The notes below the pieces were generated by a model, which searched no databases, had not been told where the DNA came from, and was given only the letters and a program-made list of their open reading frames with translations. A DNA stretch of 64,000 nucleotides. Source: Cucumis sativus (lineage: Eukaryota > Streptophyta > Magnoliopsida > Cucurbitales > Cucurbitaceae). Positions 1-10,459 of this stretch are shown here, piece after piece; the first letter of the stretch is position 1, and the number at the start of each line of letters is the position of its first letter. A program made the position numbers and the translations under genes. The stretch is from NCBI RefSeq assembly GCF_000004075.3, contig NC_026656.2, positions 18,920,607 to 18,984,606 of the forward strand, written 5' to 3'.

Positions 1-1134
1 TTATATTTGTTCTACTTATTAATTAATTGGGATGTTATCCATAGTTTCTATCTATATCCTTTGACATTTCAACTATCATTAGCTCACTTCCATTCCGCAA
101 TCTATGCGTTTTCCGTATTGTAGCTTTGTCTTTTCCTGTCAATAAATATCTACGGACTATAGGCACAAGTCTTAACGTATTCTTATTTTCTGATGCCTAC
201 CGGCTAGCTCTTGCATTCCCTTTTCACCTTAACCTTTACACTTGATGTTTGGTCACCTTAACCTTTTATTTTTATTTTTTTTACTATATATATCTTATTT
301 GGTAGGATAATTTTTAAGAAGTAGTTTTTTGTTTTAAAACCAAAAAACGAAAATAGTATTTTGTAATGTTTGTATGAAAAATAAATAATAAAAGAACAAG
401 AAAGATATTTTACCAGATTTTTTTTTTTAGAAATCGAAAAGGATGAAAAATAATTTGAAAAGGTCAACATACAAAATCATTATAACCACCTTGAGTTGAC
501 CTAGTGGTCATTGAGGCTAGTGAAAATTTGAAGGGACTTAGAAATCATACAAGTTTATTGCTCAGACCATTAGCATAGTAGAGGTGAGTGCAAGCTGACT
601 CCAAATGCTTATGGATTTTAGGAAAAGAGTCTTATTCATTTGAAAAGAAATTGAAAGAAATTCACTCAAACATCTTCGTAAGCTCGTTTGCCAACAAACT
701 TTCCTAATAATTCAACTTTTAAATAAAATTTCTAAATCCTTGCTAAAATTTCAAACTTAGAAAAGCTATATTCTATTAGGGAGGACAGACTGCAGAAGAG
801 AGTATAACTCTATCTGAATGGTAAACATACTTCTAATTATCCATTTTTCCCAATTACATTTCTTTCAAAAGGCCTTTTTTATTCCACTATTCACCTTATT
901 GCATAAGGTTGTAAACATGGTGGATGACTGATTAGAGATTTCATCTTGGGCTGAAACAAATGAGGAAGTCTGTTGGAACATTGGGGTTTGGGGCCACATA
1001 ATATTGAAGGCACTCTACTCTTCTCTTATGATGGCTAAATGGTCCTAAGAGATAGTGAATTTTTTATTCTCTCAAGTAGGGAATCTGGATTTGGATTTAG
1101 TGAATCTCAATATTGAACCTTTTCGTTGCTATCA

Positions 1135-1337
1135 TAGGTTGGCCTAGTGGTAAAAAGTGAGACATGGTCTTACTCACTAGGAGGTCATGGGTTCAATCTA
1201 TGGTGGTCACCTACCTAAGAATTAATTTCCTACTAGTTTTCTTGACATTCAAATGTTGTAGGGTTAGACGGGTTGTCCTGTGAGATTAGTCAAAGTGCAC
1301 TTAAACTGGTCCGGATACTCATTGATACAAAAAAAAT
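1135..1337 (+). mobile_element. tRNA-derived SINE, Au-like
   Basis: The element has an internal RNA polymerase III promoter: an A box (tggcctagtgg, 1140-1150) and a B box (ggttcaatc, 1190-1198) about 40 bp apart. The body holds the phrases gttagacgggttgtcctgtg and gagattagtc, which I recognise from the widespread plant Au SINE family. It ends near a short A-rich tail (caaaaaaaatg, about 1328-1338). It lies in what is probably an intron of the gamma carbonic anhydrase gene. The family name is from memory; the tRNA-like promoter is seen directly. Confidence 0.65.
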
Positions 1338-1640
1338 GTATCAAACCTTATTGTGAAATCCTTATATAAAAACTGAAGTTGTGACTGAGGCGCCATCGTT
1401 GTTGCATACAACAGGGTGACTTGATGATTTTTTTGGAATGTATCTCAGTACTAAATTGGATACTGTAGATAGGTTCGGGGAGGCACCAGAATCAAGCTCT
1501 CTCCTTCTTGGTGTGTCCTATCACTTGTGCTATGCTACAAACATATAGAAGACTCTCACCATGCATTTTCCTACATTTGGAGGTCTTGGGTTCAGGAATA
1601 TTTTCCCTTTTCCATGAGGGAAGGAGAGATGCTCTGACAA

Positions 1641-1739
1641 CTAGTTTTTTTGGAGATCTAGGAGTTAGTGAGATTTAATTGTGGCGCTGACTAGTTTTTC
1701 GGATCTCTAGGAGTTAGTGAGATTTAATTATGGCGCTGA
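1641..1739. repeat. Tandem duplication, two units of about 49 bp
   Basis: Copy 1 is 1641-1690 and copy 2 is 1691-1739. Both start ctagttttt and share the run aggagttagtgagatttaat, then end tggcgctga. They differ at a few positions around gagatcta versus gatctcta, so the duplication is not brand new. Confidence 0.8.
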
Positions 1740-2391
1740 ATCAAAGTATTGTGCTCATTTTCTCCTCTTTTAAGAATTAGAAAAGCTCCCCATAAAAATT
1801 TGGAGAAGTTTTGTCATCTCCCTCAGTTTTTGTAGGTTGGGAAGATATCTTATTTTCCCTTTTAGTTCTATTTTTATTATTTATTTATGTATTGTTTTCT
1901 TCAATTAAAAGTTTGTTTCAATAGAAAAAATTGTCAACTGTTTTTTATTATTTCGAAGAATAAACTTTGCACGATAGTTTCAGCCATGTTTTAAGAACAG
2001 AAAATCATTTTAAACACAATCTTCATAGGACCTCACATTCTCGTGTAGATGTTGTTTGCTGTTATCTTTCATTAACATATGCTCAAATATGTTTTATTTA
2101 AGAGTTGTTCATTTTCTGAATACGGATTATCATTTGAACACGATGTTCAAACAACTTCAGTGTCTTGCACATATTATTTTCTCTTGTTTTTTATTGTCTT
2201 TTTGTCTTCTTTTTTTTTTTTTTTTGTCCTTTTCTTTTAATTCTCTCATTTAAACGTTTTAAACCAACAATCTGAGTAGCATCACCAAACTTAAATTCAA
2301 ATAGACATTTATTTATATCTATTAAGCTTGTTAGTCCATGGCATTACTTTTACATTTGCTTATTCCCCAACTTAATAATCTATTTGACCAG

Positions 2392-3877
2392 GTGATGTGA
2401 ACAGCATCAGTGTGGGATCTGGAACCAACATACAGGACAACTCCCTTGTGCATGTGGCAAAATCTAATCTAAGTGGAAAGGTTTTACCGACTATCATTGG
2501 AGACAATGTCACCATAGGTGTGTATACTGTGACTGTTGTATTAGCTGTAACCTAATATATTCATATCTGATTCTTTTATCCTGGATACTGTGAGCAACCG
2601 AGCATGCAGAGGGTTCATCTGAAAGTTTTATTTATCTTTCTTACTTAATAACTGGTCATGGGCTCAATCCATAGTGGCCACCTACCTAGAAATTAATTTC
2701 CTACAAATTTTCTTGACACCCTAATATGATAAGGTTAGGCGGGTTGTTCTGTGAGAATATTAGTTGAGGTGCCAGACAGACACGAATATAAAATATACAT
2801 ATATACACACATATATCTTTCTTTGAAGTAAGTTTAAACCTGACAGGTCATAGTGCTGTAATACATGGTTGCACTGTTGAGGATGAGGCTTTTGTTGGCA
2901 TGGGTGCAACATTGCTTGATGGCGTTGTTGTTGAGAAGAATGCCATGGTAGCTGCTGGAGCTCTTGTGAGGCAGAATACTAAGATCCCCTCTGGAGAGGT
3001 ATTTATCAAGATCTTTTATTTTTATTTTTTAAAAAGAAAAAAGAAAAGGAAAATGTGAGATATACATCCTAAAGGCAAAGGGACGAGAGGGGTCTACTGC
3101 AAAGAAGTTATGAAAAAGAACCTGATCGATCAAGAAACTATTAACATTACAAAGACTTGTTTGTCATCTATCTCTGTCTAAGATTTTTGTTTGTCATCAA
3201 ACAGGTCTAGCATTCCTTTCTATCTAAATGAACCACAAATGAAGCTCTAATTGCAATTCCAAAATACTCTAGCTTTGTTGTTTAGCCACCAATCCATGAG
3301 ACTTTTTAGGGCAAACTCTTAGTGTTTCTATCTTCTCTCTTGAGAAAATCCAATTTATACTCTAAAAGAAAATATTTGATTTTAAATCCCAATCTTGACT
3401 ATCGGAATTATCTATCTCTTTGATCATTTTCCTTTCGTATTGGGACATAATTTGATTCCCCTTGATATTAATCGTCTATGATCTCTTTGTTGAAACATTC
3501 TGTTCTGTTCTGAAAACTTGCATTTGCATGGATTTGGGCTTTAGCTTTATGTGGTCATGGGTAGTTAGCCTTACCACAATGTTTATTTGCAGGTATGGGG
3601 AGGAAATCCAGCAAAATTCCTCAGAAAGCTCACTGACGAAGAGATAGCTTTCATATCTCAGTCTGCCACCAATTACTTGAACCTTTCACAGGTTCACGCA
3701 GCTGAAAATGCAAAGTCCTTTGACGAAATTGAATTCGAGAAGGTGCTCCGCAAGAAGTTTGCTCGCAGGGATGAGGATTATGACTCAATGCTCGGTGTTG
3801 TTCGTGAAACACCTCCTGAACTCATCCTTCCCGACAACATCTTACCCGATAAAGATCCCAAGCCTTTGCAGAAATAA
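2392..3877 (+). CDS. GAMMACA1: Gamma carbonic anhydrase, mitochondrial (3' part, three exons)
   Basis: Exons are 2392-2517, 2847-2998 and 3593-3877, with the stop TAA at 3875-3877. They encode about 187 residues of a family that is usually about 270 long, so the N-terminal third lies outside the window. The product is a left-handed beta-helix trimer subunit of the carbonic anhydrase domain on the matrix side of plant mitochondrial complex I. It reads GDVNSISVGSGTNIQDN, then LVHVAKSN, GHSAVIHGCTVED and VWGGNPAKFLRKLTDEEIAF. The three zinc-binding histidines of active gamma enzymes are all present (VHV, GHS and IHG), which points to the CA1/CA2 type rather than the CA-like proteins that lost them. 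The intron at 2518-2846 carries a truncated SINE. Assignment to CA1 rather than CA2 is inferred from neighbours. Confidence 0.93.
2652..2793 (+). mobile_element. 5'-truncated Au-like SINE in a gamma carbonic anhydrase intron
   Basis: The copy begins just before the B box (gggctcaatcc, 2660-2670) and so lacks the A box. It continues with gtggccacctacctag, aaggttaggcgggttgt and tctgtgagaatattag, closely parallel to the copy at 1135-1337. It lies wholly inside the intron between exons 2392-2517 and 2847-2998. Confidence 0.6.
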
Positions 3878-6475
3878 AAACAGCCCTTTTGTTGAATCTT
3901 GAGTTGTTTAGCTGAAGAGTATTTTGGCATCACGTGCAAAAATACATGAAATCAAAAAAAGTGTGTACTTTCACAATAATATCAATCATCTTCTACTGCA
4001 GAATTATGGCTTCCATTTTGGCTGTTGGGACTATTCTTCTGGCAGCTTTTTAGAAATGGTTTTACTGCTCAGGATGGATGAAACTGACTTCATAAAGTAG
4101 ATTGTAAGTTTGTTCATCTGTATTGAAGAGATCCAATTTTCCTTTTCCCAATCATTTTGTTGATGTGTTAAATTTTTGAAGCATTTGATGTTAAGAAAGA
4201 CCTTAAAAAGTAATAATCCCGATAGCAGTGTGGAAGCTGCTGAAAATTACTCCCCACTCTACAAGTTCAAGTCCTTTCAATTCTTTGGACATTCACATTA
4301 TAATTAGGGGACTCTTTGAGTATTTAATGAGCTTGGAAATCACAGATTGGATAGTAGAATGTATTAATGATTTTTAAATAGTTAATGTATAATTAAAGAT
4401 ATTAAGTTCAATTTAACAAAAAAAAATCAATTGAAACATGAGATGGGCTGATTAAAAGTTTGTTGCTAGTATTTGTTTTGCATCTCTGCTTTATAAAGAT
4501 TAAGATCATTAATTAAAAGTTTATAGACACGTTTTAGTTTGATAATGGACATGAATTTTCACCTAAAAAAAGTTTTTATTTTAATTTTAAAATTGTTTGA
4601 ATTAAACTTTGCTACAATAAAAGATTAACTTTTCTTTATATAAATCACATAATTTGCGATGAAACGAATCCACTCAAACTTTAATTTGTCTGGGAATCTC
4701 ATAGATTAAGATTATAATAGGAGTGGATCATATTGTTTTCCAAATCATAAAATATTTCTATAAAGAAAAAACCTTGGAATCTTTGAAATCCCAAACGTTC
4801 TTTTGTATGATTATGGCGTGATTTGAGGTACCTTTCCTATATAATTATATATATCCTCTAAAACACAAAATTACTATTATATCTCTAAATGTGTAATCGT
4901 TTCTTTTTTTAATCTCTAGCCTTGTTTTTGTTTTTGAGCTTTTGTTAAAGAATTCAACATTCATACTTAAATAAGATACAAATCATCGTAAAAAAAACAA
5001 CAAAACAGTAACTAAGTTAACTAAGTGAGAATTTTCTAATTCAATTTTTTTTCTCCATTCATAATCTAATCTACCAATGAAAATTTGACAACTCCATTAC
5101 ATATAGGAATAATAATCTATATTGGTTGAGAATATAGGTGTTTATATGTATATAAATCTGCCATTGTTGGAGAGTGGAGTAAGTTTTCAGAAAATGATTG
5201 AAAGTTGAATCAATGATTTCATACAAAGGAAGAGGACAGAGATCAGAGTCCATAGCCATGCTTTTTGCCGAAAGCAAAGATTCCAAATCTTCCAAACACT
5301 TTGACTTAGACCTATCTCCATTCTTCCCATTTTGGATATGTTTAAATATTACTTTATATCTCATTCAATCCTATCCTTAATCTTTCTGTATACATTTTAA
5401 AGCTTCTTGAAATAGAAATTTGTTCAAATGTCATGTGATAAAACCTATAGATTAAAAGAAAAACATGGGAGCAATAATAATAGGCAAAAAGGTAGTCAAA
5501 AAGTGCTTTTGTCTTATTGTTGTCATAGGCATGATACCACACACACATGTGTAGATCAGTAAACAAATGCACTTTCAAATCATACTTTAGATGGCAAGAA
5601 ACAACCCTCCCCACCAAAAATCCCATTAAAAACAAACCACTTTTTAGATAGTATTATTTAACAAAACATTTTGAAGTTAATACACAATTTTGTTTAGTAA
5701 ACTACATTTGGAAGAAAGATGAGACTCAAAACTTTGATGGATTATAATACATTGGGTTTTTTAAATTAATGGCTTTATACGGCCCGCCTCTTCATCATTC
5801 AACGTGACCCCTATAATCAAATTCTATCATATTGTTTTTAGTATCAAAGTTTTGGGAAAAAGAAATATTCCCTTCACGAGGTAATTGTTTTGATTTATAA
5901 TTAAACAATGATGAGAAAATAAATTTGTTTTTACTTTATGAATAAATTTTAATCAATCATAATTTATCTTTTTTAGCCAAAGTCTAACCTTAAATGTTAT
6001 CTTTTTCATAAACAAATATTAAAGTGAAGTGGTTGTTATAATGGGAAGATATGATTTCTATAATCAATATAGAAAAACAAATCTTAATAGTGTATTTGAA
6101 ATAAATTTGAATATTTTTTAAATTCGTAATTAAATACTCTATAATTATGAATAAAATAATAATTAGAAGTGTGTTTAGTAAAGCCTTTTGAATAATTTTG
6201 GTTAATATTTGCTAAGAAAAACACACAACCATTGAAAATAAAATGAACTAAAAGATGGTTAAAATTAATAAAGTTTTAGGAGTACTTAGAGGAAAAGTTG
6301 ATTTTGTTTAAAGAGGAAAGGTTTATCAAAAGTTATTCCAAAGAAGGGTAAATTCCGAAAATGGGCATAAGAACGGGGGGATGTTGTTGAAGTGAAAGAG
6401 GGGTATTTTGGGGAAAGAGAGTCATAATTGAATTGTGTGTCCCGAGAGATTCCCTTCCCCGTCGGAGTCCTTCCC
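3878..6475. other. Intergenic region between the gamma carbonic anhydrase and pfkB kinase genes
   Basis: The first few hundred bases after the stop are probably the carbonic anhydrase 3' untranslated region. The rest is AT-rich, and its short open frames have low-complexity translations and no splice partners. I see no gene, tRNA or clear mobile element here. Confidence 0.6.
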
Positions 6476-6483
6476 TATATAAA
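6476..6483 (+). promoter_or_regulatory. TATA box of the pfkB kinase gene
   Basis: The sequence tatataaa lies 38 bp before the start codon at 6521. It follows a GC-richer stretch (ccccgtcggagtcc), as is common in plant core promoters. If transcription starts the usual 25-35 bp downstream, the leader is only about 10-15 nt. Confidence 0.6.
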
Positions 6484-6520
6484 GAAGTGGCAGAGAAAAA
6501 CAGGGCCTTAAGCCACGAAA

Positions 6521-9424
6521 ATGGGAGCCGAGCCTTTGCTTCACACTGTCAATGATTCTGAAGCCTCCCCTCTTATTCTTGGACTTCAACCTGCTGCCCT
6601 CATCGACCATGTTTCCCGTGTCGATTCCTCTCTTCTTGATCGAATTCCTGGCGACCGTGGTGGCTCAATGCCGGTATAGCATTTTTTTTTTTCTTTCGTC
6701 TTTTATTTGTTTTTGTGTAGTTCTAATCTCTCAATTGTGTGTTTTCTGTTCTGGGGTTGTTTTTTTTTTTTTGAAGATCAGAAACGTTGTTGATTTATCT
6801 TTGATTACAGCGGGTGAATTCTGCTTCTGGGGATTTCTTTTGCTTCTTTCCTATTTGAATCTTTTATTGATTATATGTGTTCTGTTCTGTTGGTGTTGGG
6901 TGTTGGGTGTTGTTATTTTTAAAGCTTTCCCGCTTTTACGAGCTGGCTTATTTGTGTCTTTGCTTTAACGAGTTTTTTCCTATGTGGGTTTTCTTTAATT
7001 TGAAATCATCTACAGCCAGCATGTTTCTTTTTTTACCTCTTTTTTTTGCATCCAAGTGCTGAATTTTTCTGTTCGAGTGTGTTTTTCTTTTCAGGTGGGC
7101 ATGGAAGAGCTCGAGAATATACTGAGGGAGGTGAAATCCTATATACTTTCCTCGCCTGATGATTTGACGACTCCTGTTAAGACAATAGCTGGGGGAAGTG
7201 TTGCCAACACTATTCGAGGATTGAGTGCGGGGTTTGGAATCAGCTGTGGAATTATTGGCGCCTGTGGGGATGATGAGCAAGGAAAATTGTTTGTCTCTAA
7301 CATGAGCTCTCATGGGGTCAATCTCTCAAGGTTGAGGATGATTAAAGGTCCCACAGCTCAGGTCTGCTTCACTCCCTTCATGGAGGGGTGTCCAAATTTG
7401 CATTGTGTGTTTATGTCTTTTATAGTTCTGAGAATGTATTGTAAATTGTACGGCAGTGTGTTTGCCTGGTTGATGCATTAGGCAATCGCACAATGCGACC
7501 CAGTCTCTCAAGTGCAGTTAAAGTTCAGGTAACCACTTTTTTCAATTGGTAGTTTGTGTTGGTGTACGTGTGAGTTTAGAAATTCGTTTTGGATAAAATA
7601 CTCAGTTTAGTTAGCACTAAGGTATGTTAAACAGAGGAGTTTTGATTGCTAAAGATGCTGACCATCTATTTGTTTTGTCATCTTTCAGGGCAATGAACTG
7701 ACTAGAGATGACTTTAAGGGCTCTAAGGTTAGCATACTCATCTTTATTTTCTATTTGTCACGTATGATGTGTGTTAAGAAAATGAGTGTGATTGGCCAGA
7801 ATTTGAAACAGATGGGGACGAACATATTATTATGTTTTTCGGTCTTTACTGTCGTGCAAACTATTTTAGACTGATTTTGTTATAATTTCTATTGAATCAA
7901 TTAACTTACTTGAAAGAAGTTAGCATGGGGAGGCTTTTGGTAGACTTAATTACTGTCGTGTCTTTATTGCAGTGGCTTGTAATGAGATATAGTATATTTA
8001 ACATAGAGGTTATTGAAGCGGCTGTAAAGATGGCTAAACAAGAGAAAGTTTTTGTGTCCTTGGATTTGGCCAGTTTTGAGGTACGTATTCCTAGAACTTC
8101 AATTCTACTTCTATCATTTGTGTGATTTTGGTTTTTGGAGAAGAGGTTGTTATTTCATTTGAAAAGAAATGTAAACATAGTAGTTTACATCTCTATATTT
8201 TGCCAGATGGTTCGAGATTTTAGATTACCTCTTCTCCAGCTACTGGAGTCTGGGGATATCGACCTTTGCTTTGCTAATGAAGACGAGGCAAAAGAGTTGA
8301 TAAGGTGACTTTTGTTGCTTTGAATCTCATCATTCTTCAAACTCAACTCAATTGATTTGTAAATTTGATTTCTGCACTACCTCAACTGTGGGATATTTCA
8401 ACTCTGTTACAGAATGTCTAGTAAATAACATTAATTTTCATTACCATATTTAATCTTTACAGGGGTGAGAAAGACGCTGATCCTGAAGTTGCACTAGAAT
8501 TTCTTGCAAAGCATTGTCAGTGGGCTGCTGTGACATTAGGCGCCAACGGTTGTATCGCCAAGCATGGAAAAGAGGTTAGTGATTGATTTTTCCTCTTTTT
8601 AGTAACATGAAAGGATTTGATATTGTGAACATTAGAATATCTAATCATGATTGATATATTTGGAGACTGGAGAGGGCGATTTGCTTTATCTGGGTTCCTT
8701 TTAAAGCCTACACTTAGAACTTTAGCAAAAAGAATCAGATTTTTCGTATAGCTAGTACTTGTGCTTTGTTTCAGAGTGTTGGGTGAGAGAGGAACAATAG
8801 AGTGTTTATTTATTGTTTAGAAGTGCAGAGCAGTTTAAGGAGGAAGTTTGGTCCCTTTTTAGGTCCCAGACCTTCCTGTGGACTTTAGCGAGTGTCCAAA
8901 GACTCGTGTAATTATCTGTTAGTGTTGACCATTCTTCATTGGACCCCTATCTTTAGCTTGGCTTCTTTCGGGGGTTTGTTTTTTTCTCTGTCCTTTGTAT
9001 TCTTTCATTCATTTCAATAGCACGGAAAAGTTTATCGATCCATATAGGAAATGGTTCGTTATCTCTTTACTTATTTGTAGTTTGGCCCACGTACAAAATT
9101 CCAGAGATCAAATAGTGAAAGTGAGTGTTGCTAAATTCTGATTATGAAGTTACATAACTTACCTCAACATATCAGATTGTCCGAGTTCCAGCAATAGGGG
9201 AATCGAAGGCGACAGATGCCACTGGAGCAGGCGACTTGTTTGCGAGCGGGTTTTTGTACGGGTTAGTGAAAGGGTTGTCTCTGGAGAAATGCTGTCAGCT
9301 TGGATCGTGCAGCGGCGGTTCCGTTATCCGTGCTCTTGGGGGTGAGGTTACCCCAGAGAATTGGCAATGGATGCACAAGCATTTGCAGATCAAAGGGCTT
9401 CCTCTTCCTGAGATCCGTCAATGA
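6521..9424 (+). CDS. pfkB-family (ribokinase/adenosine-kinase-like) sugar or nucleoside kinase
   Basis: Eight exons: 6521-6673, 7095-7361, 7457-7528, 7689-7727, 7973-8080, 8207-8304, 8463-8574 and 9176-9424, giving 365 residues. All introns are GT-AG. The N-terminal pfkB signature is the glycine pair in GGSVANT (residues 84-90). The C-terminal signature is DATGAGD (297-303), whose last Asp (303) is the catalytic base that activates the acceptor hydroxyl, with the anion hole formed by GAG. NEDEAKEL, which follows CFA, fits the conserved NE motif of the family. No transit peptide is obvious: the protein starts MGAEPLLHTV and reaches GLQPAALIDHV at once. It matches the plant protein I know as At1g19600; the true substrate cannot be read from the sequence. 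Intron 7 (8575-9175) contains a LINE remnant. Confidence 0.92.
8780..9025 (+). mobile_element. LINE (L1-type) 3' end fragment in intron 7 of the pfkB kinase gene
   Basis: Translated with frameshifts, the segment gives NNRVF and then QFKEEVWSLF, followed by LW and S residues. This resembles the degenerate C-terminal part of plant LINE ORF2. It ends in tttgtattctttcattcatt, typical of plant LINE 3' tails. It is broken by stops and frameshifts and is not functional. The call rests on recognition of a short degenerate motif and could be wrong. Confidence 0.45.
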
Positions 9425-10459
9425 TGAATTTCATTGTTGTCCCATCAACTTTCATTCTCATCAATTTTCTCTATTTAACAGACATCTCTTTCAACCCTTG
9501 GGATGGCTGCTCTTTCTTTCAAATTTCTGAGGGAAAAAGGGATAAGTTATTTGAAGTTAGCTTGAGGACCTCTTTGATAATATCAGGCTTATATGTCTCT
9601 ATCAACAAGATGTAAAAATTTATTTTTCATTAATGTGATTTCATCTATTTTCAAGCGACCTTTTGGTCCCTAGCTGTGCCTATTTATGCATCTATATTTG
9701 TATACAAATGATTTTTTTTTTAGAAATATAACTGAACTATATAATAGCTAATTCCAATTGGATAGATGTGGAATAGATATATTGAGAAATCATTGTTGTC
9801 ATCTTCAAATGTCAGTTATGGTTAAGTTTCAAATATGTGTGAAAAGAAATTCAATTTAAATCTTTGGAAACGAGTTGAAAACTGTACTTTAACAGCCAGA
9901 TAATCTGAACAAGTAAAAGAAAATTTAATTGCCAAATATGCATTCACTGTTGTCCATTTAAAGAATTCAACTTCGTAATCCAATAAGATGACATGAAATA
10001 TTTTTACTGTAATTAAGATACCTATTAAAATAATATGCAAGGTTTAATCTTCTTTAGATGTCAAGATGATACGTCAATTATCTATACTCCTACTCATCCC
10101 ATTGGACATTCACCTTGCTCTGAGAAATTCATCTAATTTACTGCATATTTTGGCCTTACTACCAAATTCAATATAATTTTAAGCTCAAATTTAATCAAAA
10201 CTAACGTAATATGATTCCATATGTCCAAGGGCCGTTGTGGATCAGCTTACTATTCTTCTCCCAATATAGTATAATGAAAAAACAGAATCAGTTATCATCA
10301 TAACACATTTTCAACAGTCTGATACAACCTTCATAAATGTAAAATTGAAATCTGAGGCCACAATAGAGAAGTATCAAAATGTCTGCACTAAAGAACCAAA
10401 CCTAACAGCAACACCCAGGAAGTGGGGAAGGGGGAGACGACTTCTAGCACGGTGTACCC
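9425..10459. other. Convergent intergenic region between the pfkB kinase and PAF1
   Basis: The 3' ends of the two genes face each other across 1,035 bp. The stretch must hold both 3' untranslated regions and their poly(A) signals. I see no further gene. Confidence 0.7.

Larger units (their letters stand above)
1..2391. other. Gene-free stretch, probably a long intron of the gamma carbonic anhydrase gene
   Basis: No exon is visible here. The first recognised exon at 2392 starts in mid-codon straight after an acceptor (ttgaccag), so upstream coding exons must exist. I could not find the expected preceding peptide (ending YGCVLRG in the family) in this stretch, so the intron probably spans all of it. 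It holds an Au-like SINE (about 1135-1337), a roughly 49-bp tandem duplication (1641-1739) and AT-rich sequence. The part around 1620-1925 resembles the decayed tail of a retroelement, but this is not certain. Confidence 0.55.

Noticed and set aside
6552-6968. A 138-codon plus-strand frame over pfkB exon 1
   Set aside because: It reads the exon in another frame and then runs through a T-rich intron, giving Phe/Leu/Cys repeats. The frame giving MGAEPLL joins perfectly to exon 2.
6948-7313. A 121-codon minus-strand frame opposite pfkB exon 2
   Set aside because: It is antisense to a conserved kinase exon, with no motif and no splice partner.
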